From Symbiodinium natans (lineage: Eukaryota; Sar; Dinophyceae; Suessiales; Symbiodiniaceae): a stretch of 64,000 nucleotides of DNA. Location of the stretch: contig CAJNDS010001225.1 in NCBI GenBank assembly GCA_905221605.1, forward strand, positions 560,708 to 624,707, written 5' to 3'. The notes under the pieces were generated by a model. That model was not told the origin of the DNA and made no database searches. It saw only the letters and a program-made list of their open reading frames with translations. Shown here piece after piece: positions 41,488 through 52,300 of this stretch; the stretch's first letter is position 1, and the number at the start of each line of letters is the position of its first letter. The position numbers and the translations under genes were made by a program.

Positions 41488-42237
41488 TCAGTCGGCTGGC
41501 GTCAGCCGCGCCAGCTCGCGCTCAGCCTGGGCTGTCAAGTTCTCCAGCCCAAAAACCTCCACAACTGTTTGGTAGAAACTGGAGTGGAGGAGGAGCGGAG
41601 CTGAGTGGAGCGAACAAGAAAGAGGGAGAATGAGCTGAGTGAGTGAGAGAGAGAGAGGGGGATAAAGAGTGAGAGCCGACTGGAATTCCGCACATTTGCA
41701 GGGGTGGGTGTACTGTGCAACAACAACTTTCGATCCCCTTCCCTGCAACCTGCTAGACATTGAAACCGTCAAACAAATGTCGGACCCGATGAGACACTAC
41801 AAAACCCGACCAAGGCCATCAACAATAAACTGACAGGCCTCCTCCAACTCTTCTTCGTTCCCAGCGACGTGACAAAGCTGGGCACGCTTGCCTGCTTCGC
41901 GTACTCCGCAGTGATGTCTTGCAGCAGCTGACTGTTCTTGGTCTCCCAGAACAGGTGAGCTGCCTCCTTCAGATCATGATGCTCCATTTGCATGCGAAAG
42001 TGCCGGCGTGCCGCTGGCCTCATGACAAGCGGGTAGGTCGAAGTCCACACGTACATCAGTCGTCTTGCATGCCTTCGCTGTTGCGTCTCGGCCTGGGCGC
42101 GCCTTCCGCGCCCTCGCTTTCCGCACCCTCGCTTTCCGCAGGCGCGCTGGCTCTGCAGACGCCTGGCACGCCTGCTGAAGCAGCTAGGACGAAGCCACGT
42201 CGTCCAGGTAGTCGTTGGGGAAGTAGCCGGCAGACAT
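41488..42237 (-). CDS. Gene J: hypothetical protein, minus strand
   Basis: The ATG at 42237 opens MSAGYFPNDYLDD, followed by a potential GT..CAG segment of 24 nt and the basic repeat LRKARVRKARARKARPG. Then comes a long natural segment (about 42020-41800): FRMQMEHHDLKEAAHLFWET, KNSQLLQDITAEYAKQA. The terminal part 41567-41488 reads VEVFGLENLTAQAERELARL and TPAD, then TGA, after a TCTACCAAACAG acceptor. The three parts are in different frames, so introns or indels join them; joins were not fixed. The region is almost free of telomere-type repeats. Family not recognised. Confidence 0.5.
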
Positions 42238-42699
42238 GGCCTAACATGAGAAAGCAACCCGCAACGATATCATCGCTCAGGTGCTCCAAGCTGCTTCAGG
42301 CCCCGGCTACAGAGCAAAGGTTGAGAGAGCCGAGGGGAAGCGGAGTCGCTAAGTCGCTAGGTTGCTTGAGAGCTCAAATGCGCACGCCGGCCCGTCGAAG
42401 CGAGTGCCCGCCATGCCACAAGGACTCCACAATGCACGCAAACTGGCTGATTGAAAAACCTTTACAAGGAGAGTGCAAATCGGCAAAGAACTGCTCAAAA
42501 GCGCTTCCTGCCTTTCACACTGTGCAGAGAAGGGGCAGGGGAAGGGGGGGAGGAGGGAAAGGGGGGAGGAGGGAGGGGTTAAGTAAATTGAGCATTTGGC
42601 AGAGAGATGTGTTTTGGATGAATATACCTGAGTTCAGCTTGTCAGCTGTTTATTTACTTGGAAATTCAGAATGATACCACATACAAATTCCTGTTTATT

Positions 42700-43520
42700 T
42701 TGTCTTGAGGGTTTAGGGTTTAAGGTTTAAGGTTTAGGGTTTAGGGTTTAGGGCTTAGGGCTTAGGGCTTAGGGTTAGAGGGGTGGGGTTGAGAGGACCT
42801 CAGAGGGTTGTAGAGTTTCAGGTTGGCGATAGGCCCCCATCATCGTTCCCTGAAAACCAATGAAACCACGAGGGAATCTGTTCCTATGCGGCCGTATGAC
42901 AGTGGGCGCCTTTGTCCTGAGCCCCTTAACCCTGACCCTCATCCCTAAACCCTAAGGATTTAGGGATCAGGGTTAGGGTTTAGGATTTAGGGTTGCGGTC
43001 TGCAAGAAGGCCACCCACAAGAGCAGGTCTAGAGCGGACTTTCCCGCTTCGGAGCCTCTGAAACCTAGAAGTCTCCGCGATGAGAAAGGCGGGGGACTTA
43101 AAGGCAAGCCGACATTAAACTATACTCCCCTTGGAACCTTTAAACAAAATGAACATTCCCTGGTGTTGTAGACCCTTGGAACCTTCACAAGAAAAGTTGA
43201 ACATTCCCTTGTGTTGTAGATAAATAAACACGAAAATGATGGGTTTGGGCCTAAACCCTAACTAAACCCTAAACCCTAAATCCTAAACCCTAAACCCAAC
43301 TCTAAGTCGCAAACTCCTCAAACGATTCAGCACTTCGCAGTGGGTGGGGGGGGGGGGGGGGGGGGGGGGGGGATTTGTCTTCAAGGGTTTCGATTTACCG
43401 TTGACCGTAGGGTTTAGGTGGCCCCGCTACCCGTCCTTCTGGGCCATAAGGTCTTCGGTAGTGATCGGCGTCCTTGGTATAGGGTTTAGGGTTTATGGTT
43501 TAGGGCTTCGGGTTTAGGAT
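42700..43520. other. Mixed array and duplication region without a clear gene
   Basis: Contains TTTAGGG/GCTTAGGG units (42705-42775), a possible minus-strand exon after TAGGTTTCAG (about 43061-43020, RLRSGKVRSRPALV), and a direct duplication of about 48 bp (CCTTGGAACCTT ... CATTCCC..GTGTTGTAGA at 43130-43172 and 43173-43222). It also holds a G-run of 34 (43339-43372). Confidence 0.5.
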
Positions 43521-44276
43521 TCGGGCCTGTTGCTTCATTGCGGCGTTGGTTCTGGGTCACTATGGGGGACACAGTGTAAACCTTTGCTATGGAGCGACAG
43601 TCAGTTGGAACATTTAGACCCTACACCAACCCAAAATCTTGTGAACCCAAGAAACCCTGGTAGTCTTGTTTCTTACGCTATGGAAACTCCGGCCTGTGAC
43701 TCTGACCTTGGAGGTTGATCATTCTGTAAGGCCTAGGGGCATTCCATGTCGGCGTTGTTTTTTGTTTTTGTTTTTTTTTTGGGGGGGGGGAGGGGGCGGG
43801 GGGGTTGCGTTTGTTACTGAATATCTCCTCATAGCCCGCGCTCTGCTGAGTAGTTCGCGCTTGTTTAAGGGTTTAGGCTGTAGGGTTTAATCTCTAAACC
43901 ATCCAAAACCCTAAGCCCCAAAAATCCTTCCCGCAACACCTGCAGCTTGATGGGTTTAGGGCTTGGGGTTTAGGGTTTAGGCGTTAGGGTGTAGGTTGCA
44001 GGGTTTAGGGTTTAGGGTTTAGGGTTTGGCGTTTAGGGTGAACGAGCTCATTAGGTCTACGGAGAGTAGTATCCGAGGGAAAGAAACCTCTCCAAGCACC
44101 CAGACAGAAAACACAATAGAATACTCAGGGACTCCAATACCCCTTAGTTACGGAATATTACTTCAACAACAATAGGGCTACCATAGGGCTCCTGTATGGC
44201 TGAGGAACATGCCTTCGTTAAGGAGTTTTGGGGGTGTCTGAATACTCCCTGGTGTTGACGACCTGGGCTCCCCTAA

Positions 44277-44350
44277 ACCCTAAGCCCTAAACCCTAAACC
44301 CTAAACCCTAAACCCTAAACCCTAAACCCTAAACCCTAAACCCTAAACAA
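44277..44350 (-). repeat. CCCTAAA array
   Basis: About 10 units in front of the first proposed exon of gene K. Behind that exon, 44466-44608 holds CCCTAAA, then a block of about 9 CCCTCAA (44495-44562), then CCCTAAA. Confidence 0.95.
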
Positions 44351-44358
44351 CCCCAAAG

Positions 44359-44496
44359 AGGCTGATATCGGAGGCTGGCGCCTCGGGGGCTCTCAACCAA
44401 GACTACCGCTTGGCAGATTCACAGGGCTACCCCAAGCCCTATGAGCCCAAAAGCCTCTCCCTGAAACCCTAAACCCTAAACCCTAAACCCTAAACC

Positions 44497-44556
<60 letters not shown>

Positions 44557-47500
44557 ACCCTAACCCTAAACCCTAAACCCTAAACCCTTAACCCTAAACC
44601 CTAAACCCTTAACAGTCTGCCAGGATGCTCTAGAGCCGCATAGCTCACACCTGCGGTGGGTCCGTGTCGCGGGAACGCACCCGAACAAAACCCCACCCCC
44701 CAAACCCGAAACCACAACCACCTAGATAGAGACAAACATCTACAGTAGAACCCCTAAACCCTAAACCCTAAACCCTAAACCCTAAACCCTAAACCCTAAA
44801 CCCTAAACCCTGAACCCTGAACCCTGAACCCTGAACCCTGAACCCTGAACCCTGAACCCTGAACCCTACTCACTCCAGTCTCCCAGCCAAGCCCCTACAG
44901 CCTTGCGGGAGGCGAGGCAGCAGAAACACATAAAGAGCGGCTTCCTACATCTGAGCCTGCCATATGAAGTTTAGGGTTTAGGGTTTAGGGTCTAGGGTCC
45001 AGGGTTTAGGGTTTAGGGTTTAGGGTCCAGGATTTAGGGTTTAGGGTATAGATTTCTTGTACCCCCAAAAAGGACACCCAACGTATACACTCACCAATAT
45101 TACAAAAAGGAACCTTACATACAGTCACCCAAAACAGTAAGATAAGACCTGCTTCATATCCAGGTCTAAGGCCCTTCTCTACCTTCTGTTCATGGGTTCC
45201 CCCCCTTAAAAAACCTTAGTGAGGCTTAATTACCCCTAACTAGCCTTAGTTATTGGGGGAGAACCTAGGGGGGGGGGGGGAAGGGGGTAGTACAGAGGGG
45301 GGGGTAGTAGGGGAACCCATGGTTTGTAGTCCCAGAAACCCGCCACCGCCCTTTGCCGGTCTCTTACCGTAAGGGCATGCGCGAGACCTGAAACCCTGAA
45401 CCCTGAACCCTGAACCCAAAACCCTAAACCCTAAAACCTAAACCCTAAACCCTAAACGCTAAACCCTAAACCCTAAACCCTACCCCCTAAACCCTAAACC
45501 CTAAACCCCTAAACCCTAAACCCCTAAACCCTAAACCCTAAACCCTAAACCCTAAACGCTAAACCCTAAACCCTAAACCCTACCCCCTAAACCCTAAACC
45601 CTAAACCCCTAAACCCTAAACCCCTAAACCCTAAACCCTAAACCCTGAACCCTAAACCCACCTCGGTGCTGCGGTAGCTCCAGGGAGATGCTTAGCGACG
45701 CAGTGTCCGCCTGGAATCGGGTTTTCGGGTTTAGGGTTTAGGGTTTAGGGTTTAGGGCTTTAGGGCTTTAGGGTTTAGGGGTTTTAGGGTTTCTAGGGTT
45801 TAGGGTTTCGGGCTTTAGGATTAGGGTTCAGGGTTTTGGGTTTGGGTTCTAGGGTTTTAGGCTTTTAGGGTTTTGGGTTTCGGGTTTAGGGTTTCTAGGG
45901 TTTTAGGGATTCGGGGTTTCGGGTTTTGGGGTTTTCGGGTTTTAGGGTTTCAAGGCTTCGAGTTTTAGGGTTTTCGGGTTTAGGGTTTCTAGGGTTTTAG
46001 GGTTTCGGGGTTTCGGCTTTTAGGGTCTTAGGGGTTTAGGGTTTTAGGGTTCTAGGGTTTTAGGGTTTTAGGTTTTTAGGGCCTAGGGTTTAGGGGTTTA
46101 GGGTTTAGGGTTCAGGGTCACCGGTTTGGGGTTTCGGGTTTTGGGGTTTTAGGGTTTCGGGGTTTCGAGTTTTAGGGTTTTTGGGGTTTTAGGGCTTAAG
46201 GGTTTAAGGGTTTCAGGGTTTTAGGGTTTCAGGGTTTTAGGGGTTTTAGGGCTTAGGGTTTGGGGCTTCGCGTTTGTGGGTCTAGGGCTTAGGGTTTAGG
46301 GTTTGGGGGTTTGTGGGAAGCAGGGTTTGGGGTTTGGGATTTGGGGGGTTTGGGGTTTACAGGCTTGGGGTTAGGGTTTAGTATGTGGGGTCTACTTTTC
46401 AAGTTCAGGATTTGGAGTTTTTGTGGTGTGGGAGGGGGGTTTAGAATTTGGGGAGTCTAGGTTTTCGACGAATGCAGGGCAGACTGGCATGCAAGGTAAG
46501 ACACGCGCCTTCTAAACCTACACAAGCATCCTCACCATGGTTACGAACTAGCTAGATAATGTAAGCCCTGCACCCTGAACCCATCTAAAGCCTAAGCCAA
46601 GGGTTCGTGCACGCCCATCCAGCACGCTGCCAGATAGGGTCACTTTAGGGCTTTGGGTTTAGGTTGGAGAGTGCAAAGCTTCCCTGACACTTCGCCTCAA
46701 AAACACGGAGAAGATCCAGACCCAACAGGCTAAAGATTCAGTTTGGGGTTAGGAGTTTAGAGTTTAGGGTTGGACCACGATTGCTTAGGCGAGGAACTCT
46801 TGGAGAGGTGTTCGCACCCCAGGTAGCGGCGGATAGGCGAGGGAGTATCCATGTCGATCTTGGAAGCACTCAACTCCCAGCCTTTCTGCAGATTGGCCTT
46901 CGGCCCGGCCATCTTAAAATCGTCCACGTAAACGGCAAGCAGCAAACGAAGCTGAGGATGGAAGAACACTGAAGGCCCAGCTGCCGGGAACACAAGCTGG
47001 AACCCGACCTCACCTAGCATCTTTTCGCAGTGTAACTCCCAAAAGCCACCGCTATCGGGATGACCATAGGGTCCCTCTTTGCTTGGGGGGAAGGGGGACC
47101 TTGGTCTGAAGGGGTTCTTGTTAATGTTTACGGTGGCCCTGATTTAGCCTATGTAAGGCTTCGTGCTTAACGCGGCTCAGGATGTAAAACAAGTTGGGGC
47201 GTTTTTGCGGTTTGAAAGGGCTTGGGGTTGAACAGACAGGTCAAGGTTTAACGATTTCAAAGGGGTTTGGGGGTTTGCACCCGGGGCTACAAGCCTTACT
47301 AGGGTTTAAGGCTTAGGGTCCTAAACCCTAAACCCTAAACCCTAAGCCCTAATCTTCGCGCCCTGCAGCATCTCTGCTGGCAAGCGGCATCCTTGATACC
47401 TCAGCAGCGTGGCATGAAAAGTGACTTGGATCCCCGGTAACCCAGGAACGAAATGGTTTCCTTCTTGGACCGTAAACCCCAAACCCCAAGCAGTAAATCC

Positions 47501-49157
47501 TAAACCCTAGCCCTAAACCGGAGATGCGTTATGGTGTCTGAGGGGTTTATTGACCCGGCAATTGACTTAGAGGCGCGCCACACGAAATATTCCTACGACA
47601 ATCGGAAGACTTGACTTACTACGCCCAAAAGGTGACACCGTCCTGAATAGCCGGCAAATTAGCTACTAAAGTTGCTGGCGTAGGGTTCCGCAAGCCTTAG
47701 CCTGAAGCCTAAACCTGAAACCCAACGGAATGCGGAACCCGATGATGTTGACGGTGGTTTAGGGTTTAGGGTTTAGGGTTTAGGGTTTAGGGTTTAGGGT
47801 TTAGGGTTTAGGGTTTAGGGTTTAGGGTTTAGGTTTTATGGTTTAGGGTTTAGGGTTTAGGGTTTAGGGTTTAGGGTTTAGGGTTTAGGGTTTAGGGTTT
47901 AGGGTTTAGGGTTTAGGGTTTAGGGTTTAGGGTTTCTGTTCCTTATGCAAGAGGTGTGGGGCTAACTGCGAAGTTCTGTGTGTTGGGATTTCGGGACTGG
48001 GAGGTCTTGTAGCAACTTGAAGTCCTGCATGTAGTTGAGGGTTTTGGGTTTTGGGTTTTGGGTTTTAGGGTTTTAGGGTTTTAGGGTTTAGGGCTTACCC
48101 TAGGGTTAGGGTTTTAGGGCTTTGGGTTTTAGGTGCGGGTCAGGGCTTGGGGTTTAGAGTGTCGGGTCCGCCGGCAAAATTGATTTAAGGCTTCGGACGT
48201 AGGTAGCTGCCTAAATTCTGTAAACCCCATACTCACTAAAACAACAAGCCTTGGAAAGCCTCAGCTCTAAATCCCAATACCTTCTACAGCTCCCAGCAGT
48301 TTAGGGTTTAGGGCTTTGGGGCTTTAGGGCTTAGGTTTCGGGTTCAGGAGTAGGGTTTAGGGGCCACAGGAAGGCCCTAAACCCTAAACCCTAAACCCTA
48401 AACCCCTAAGCTCCAGCCGGGTGGCCGAGGATCATGAGTTGGCCCCAGCGCATCGAAAAGGTCGGCCGCTGGTACACGATCGACGCGACTTCGTCCTCCG
48501 AAAAATCGGGGGGGGGGGGGGGGGGGGGATCTTCGGGCTTGCTTAGTGACCCTAAGAACACTAAGATTAGTAGGGTTTAGGGTTTGGGTTCAGGGTTCAG
48601 GGTTCAGGGTTCAGGGTTCATGGTTCAGGGTTCAGGGTTCAGGGTTCAGGGTTCAGGGTTCAGGGTTTAGGGTTTAGGGTTTAGGGTTTAGGGTTTAGGG
48701 TTTAGGGTTTAGGGTTTAGGGTTGAGGGTTGAGGGTTGAGGGTTTAGGGTTTAGGGTTTAGGGTTTAGGGTTTAGGGTTTAGGGCTTGGTGTTCATAAGG
48801 TCATTAAGGTTAGTAGGGCAGTAGGGTTCTTGTAGGCTTAGTAGGGGTTCATATTGCTAGCAGGGTTGGGAGGGCTCAGGATTTCTACAGCTTGTAGAGC
48901 GAACAGGGTTAAGAAGGCTTAGTAGGGGCGGTTGGGTTCATAGTGTGAGTAGGGTTCGTAGGGTTAGTAGGGTTCATAGGGTTACTAGAGTTACTGGGGT
49001 CAATAGCGCTTGTTGGGTTTTTAACGTGTTGAGGGTTTGCAGGCCTTGCAAGTGTCAAAATGGTGTAGGGTTTTCGGCTTCAGGGATCTTGTGGCAGGGC
49101 TTCTGCCTAAGCTGTGGAACTTATGTCCACACGGATGCGATGATCCCTGAACCCTAA
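44359..49157 (+). CDS. Gene K: best-supported spliced gene with telomere-repeat introns
   Basis: Proposed exons: 44359-44425, 44616-44663, 44901-44968, 45336-45368, 45688-45720, 46478-46495, 47369-47436, 47571-47631, 47708-47756, 47954-48003, 48249-48298, 48417-48460, 49084-49157. Phase is continuous throughout. Peptides look natural: SEAGASGALNQDYRLADSQ, LREARQQKHIKSGFLHLSL, HLCWQAASLIPQQRGMKSDL, GAPHEIFLRQSEDLTYYAQK, PWKASALNPNTFYSSQ, HRVAEDHELAPAHRK. The end is FCLSCGTYVHTDAMIPEP and a TAA that is part of the first CCCTAAA unit. CLSC could be half of a zinc-binding pair. Donor 44425 would be GC. The intron 46496-47368 carries a reverse-oriented retrotransposon fragment. The 5' end is not found. 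Family not recognised. Confidence 0.55.
44753..44868 (-). repeat. CCCTAAA then CCCTGAA block
   Basis: Nine CCCTAAA followed by about nine CCCTGAA units, directly before the acceptor of exon 44901-44968. Confidence 0.95.
45048..45165. repeat. Dispersed repeat, family M3 (second copy)
   Basis: Relative of 24306-24425: AAGGACACCCA, CACTCACCAATATTAC, AAGGAACC and TACAGTCACCC in the same order. Confidence 0.5.
45190..45322. mobile_element. Inverted-repeat element with C/G runs
   Basis: CATGGGTTCCCCCCC at the left is answered by GGGGAACCCATGG at the right. The inside is TTAGTGAGGCTTAATTACCCC and two G-runs. Lies in a gene K intron. Confidence 0.6.
45390..45657 (-). repeat. CCCTAAA array with a duplicated 120-bp segment
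   Basis: The series CTAAACGCTAAACCCTAAAC..CCCTACCCCCTAAA..CCCCTAAACCCTAAACCCC occurs twice (about 45450-45535 and 45555-45640). This shows block duplication within an array. Confidence 0.9.
46757..47075 (-). pseudogene. Ty1/copia reverse transcriptase fragment
   Basis: Minus-strand frame beginning YGHPDSGGFWELHCEKM, then FHPQLRLLLAVYVDDFKMAG, PKANLQKGWELSASKIDMD and RRYLGCEHLS. YVDD is the catalytic motif of copia-type reverse transcriptases, and the spacing from GHPDSG..W to YVDD and then YLGC is that of the C-terminal half of the RT domain. About 105 residues survive where a full polyprotein has well over 1000. No integrase, RNase H or LTR is seen next to it. It is a dead fragment in an intron of candidate gene K, in opposite orientation. 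Confidence 0.85.
47757..47935 (+). repeat. TTTAGGG array
   Basis: About 25 units starting at the putative donor of gene K exon 47708-47756 (GGTG|GTTTAGGG), so the intron begins inside the first telomere unit. Confidence 0.95.
48589..48782 (+). repeat. TTCAGGG block, TTTAGGG, TTGAGGG, TTTAGGG
   Basis: About 11 TTCAGGG, then 8 TTTAGGG, 3 TTGAGGG and again TTTAGGG. A looser repeat of the type GGTTAGTAGGGTTCATAGG follows (48800-48990). Confidence 0.95.
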
Positions 49158-49179
49158 ACCCCAAACCCTAAACCCTAAA

Positions 49180-49305
49180 CCCTCAACCCTAAACCCTAGA
49201 CCCTAAACCCGAAACCCTAAACCCTAAACCCTAAACCCTAAACCCTAAACCCTAAACCCTAAACCCTAAACCCTAAACCCTAAACCCTAAACCCTAAACC
49301 CGAAC
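49180..49305 (-). repeat. CCCTAAA array
   Basis: About 17 units between the end of plus-strand gene K and the 3' part of minus-strand gene L (convergent ends). Confidence 0.95.
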
Positions 49306-52300
49306 CCTGAAGGCTTGGCTGAGTTATTAGAGCCTCTGGAAAGGAGGTAGAACGTTTCAGGAAAGTTTCCGGGGCTACTGAACAAGAAGGCTCGGAACCT
49401 AGGGTTTAGGGTTTAGAGTTTAGGGTTTAGGGTTTAGGGTTTAGGGTTTGGGTTTCATCATTAGGACGACCCCAACTTCAAGGCTTAGGGTGCGTGTACA
49501 AGATTTTTCGCGCCATCCGCGAAATCCGGAGTCTTCAAGCAGCTCCAAGCTATGCGATGCTAACCACCTGAACACCAAAGCCCTGAACCCCCTAAATCCC
49601 CCCACAAATCGACCCTAAACCCTGAACCCCTGAACCCTAAACCCTAAACCCCAAACCCCAAACCCCAAACCCCAAACCCTAAACCCCAAACCCCAAACCC
49701 TAACCCCCAAACCCCAAACCCCAAACCCCAAACCCCAAACCCCAAACCCCAACCCCAAACCCCAAACCCCAAACCCCAAACCCTAAACCCTAAACCCTAA
49801 ACCCTAAACCCTAAACCCTAAACCCTAAACCCTAAACCCTAAACCCTCAACCCTAAACCCTAAACCCTAAACCCAAGCCGAGGAGCAATCGGCATGCCGG
49901 TGACTTCGACGATGTGCTTCAGGGTTTCTTGGTGGCTGCTGAAGTTGGAGCGCTCCCAGAGGTACTCCACCTTGAGGGTTTAGGGTTTAGGGTTTAGGGT
50001 TTAGGGTTTAGGGTTTAGGGTTAGGGTTTAGGGCATGGGGTGGCGAGGTGTAAGGCTTCAGGATTCCTATAACTCGAAAACCCTAAACCCTAAACCCTAA
50101 ACCCTGAACCCTGAACCCTGAACCCTGAACCCTGAACCCTGGACCCTGAACCCTACGAGCGGTTTTGTGGTGAGGCTGGGCGTGGGGGGAGCCAAGCCCC
50201 TTGTGTTTGCAGGGAGTCGGGCTTAGGGGATCTTAAGGGGTTTGGGGTTTCGGGTGCCGAGATGGCTTCGGGGAACCCTAAACCCTAAACCCTAAACCCT
50301 AAACCCTAAACCCGAAACCCGCCTAAACCCTAAAGATTTGTGCAAAGGCCCCAACGCCGTCTACTGGGGTCTAAGGGGGTTACCATAAACCCCAAACCGT
50401 ATATCCTCAGGGAACCAATGCCTGAACCCTAAACTTACAGTTTAGGGCTTAGGGTTGTTTAGGGTTGTTTAGGGTTGTTTAGGGTTGTTTAGGGTTGTTT
50501 AGGCTTGTTTAGGCTTGTTTAGGCTTGTTTAGGCTTGTTTAGGCTTGTTTAGGCTTGTTTAGGCTTGTTTAGGCTTTAGAGTTCAGGGGTTTGTCCTAGC
50601 AAGGTACAAGCTCACCATCATCCCTTACGTCTCTCCGCAGCTCGGCCGCCATCTTCTGTGTGGAGACCGAGATGGTCGCGTCATCCTGGATCAGGGTGGA
50701 GGGTTTAGGGTTTAGGGTTTAGGGTTTAGGGTTTAGGGTTTAGGGTCTAGGGTTTCGGGCTGTTAAAAAGGTTGAGGGGTTTGCCACTTGCAGGTTCTGC
50801 ATTTCAGCCCTAGACTTAGACCCCAGCAGAACACCTGAGCTCCGGGAACCCCAAACCCAAAGCCCTGCAAGCTGAACCTGAAACTCGAACCGCTAAATCA
50901 ATTAGGGTTTAGGGTTTAGGGTTTAGGGTTTAGGGTTTAGGGTTTAGGGTTTAGGGTTTAGGGTTTAGGGTTTTAGGGTTTAGGGTTTAGGGTTTAGGGT
51001 TCAGGGTTCAGGGTTCAGGGTTTAGGGTTATAGGGTCCTTAAGGGAGGGGGGGCTCCAGTGGGGTATGTAACTCAAGGTTCCCTAATACCCCCCGCTACT
51101 CCCCCCAAGGCTCCCCAAGTTTCCCTAAGGTTCCGCAGGTACCAACCCTCTCCCATTACCCCCCCCCCCCTCCCTTAAGGATCCTATGTATGAACCTGAG
51201 CTATTCTCCGCAACTTGCCATCGCCATGGCATTGTGGCTCAGGATTTGGGGTGTAGGGCTCAGGGTGTAGGATTTCGGGTTTAGGGATAGGAGGTTTAGG
51301 GGGATCCTAGTCTGAACATCTTCGCCTCCCTCATACCTTCCAAACTTTCATTCCAAACCCTAAGCCCTAAATCATCGAGATATCTACAGCCCCCCCCTCC
51401 CGAAACTGCGACTCTGCGTGGTGGGTTCGAGTTTGGGGCTTAGGGCTTACGGCGTAGGGCTTGGGGCTTAGGGCTTTACATGGTTCAGGTCTGTACAGGG
51501 TTGTGAGGCTTCAAGACTTCTGGGCTTTACAGCGGCCTTATCTGCCTTGCGGCCTTGAGGGTTTGGGGTCATTGTGGGCTTCAGGGGTCTAAACCCCGAA
51601 AGCCCGAAATCCCAAACCCCAAAAGCCCCAAACTCCTCAATCCCTTCTTACACCCTAAACTCCCAGCGCACCAACACCTTCAAACCCTAAACCCTAAACC
51701 CTAAACCCCTTGAGCCCTAAACCCTAAACCCTAAACCCTAAACCCTAAACCCTAAACCCTAAACCCTAAACCCTAAACCCTAAACCCTAAACCCCAGGGA
51801 CCCTGGAAGAGACGGCCTCCACGGGCTGGAAGAAAGATGGCTTGCCTTTTTTTTGGGGGGGGAGGGGGGGCTAAACTCTAAACGCTACACCCTAAACCCT
51901 AAACCCCAAACCCTGCTGTTGGGCTCCCGGGTCTTCTTGGGCTCGTAGAGGGTAAGGGTGCTCTGGGGCCTTCAAGGTCTTACAGGGCTTATGAGGTGAT
52001 CAGGTCTGACTACCGGCTTTTTAAAGGGCTTGTTTCGGGAGTTCTCCTCAGCGCTATTTTTTGAGAAGGGAACCTAAACCCCCCAAAAAGGGAATAAGGG
52101 CACTACTGGGCATCCTAGGTAGTTTGGGTCTTAGGGCTTAGAGTGCATGGTTCGGTGGATAGATGACCGAGCCAGGACAAAAATCCAAATCGATGCAGGC
52201 ACTGCAAGCCTGAACATAGGCTTTAGGGTTTAGGGCTTAGGGTTTAGGGTTTTGGGGTTTGGGGTTTGGGGTTTAGGGTTTAGGGTTTGGGGTTTGGGGT

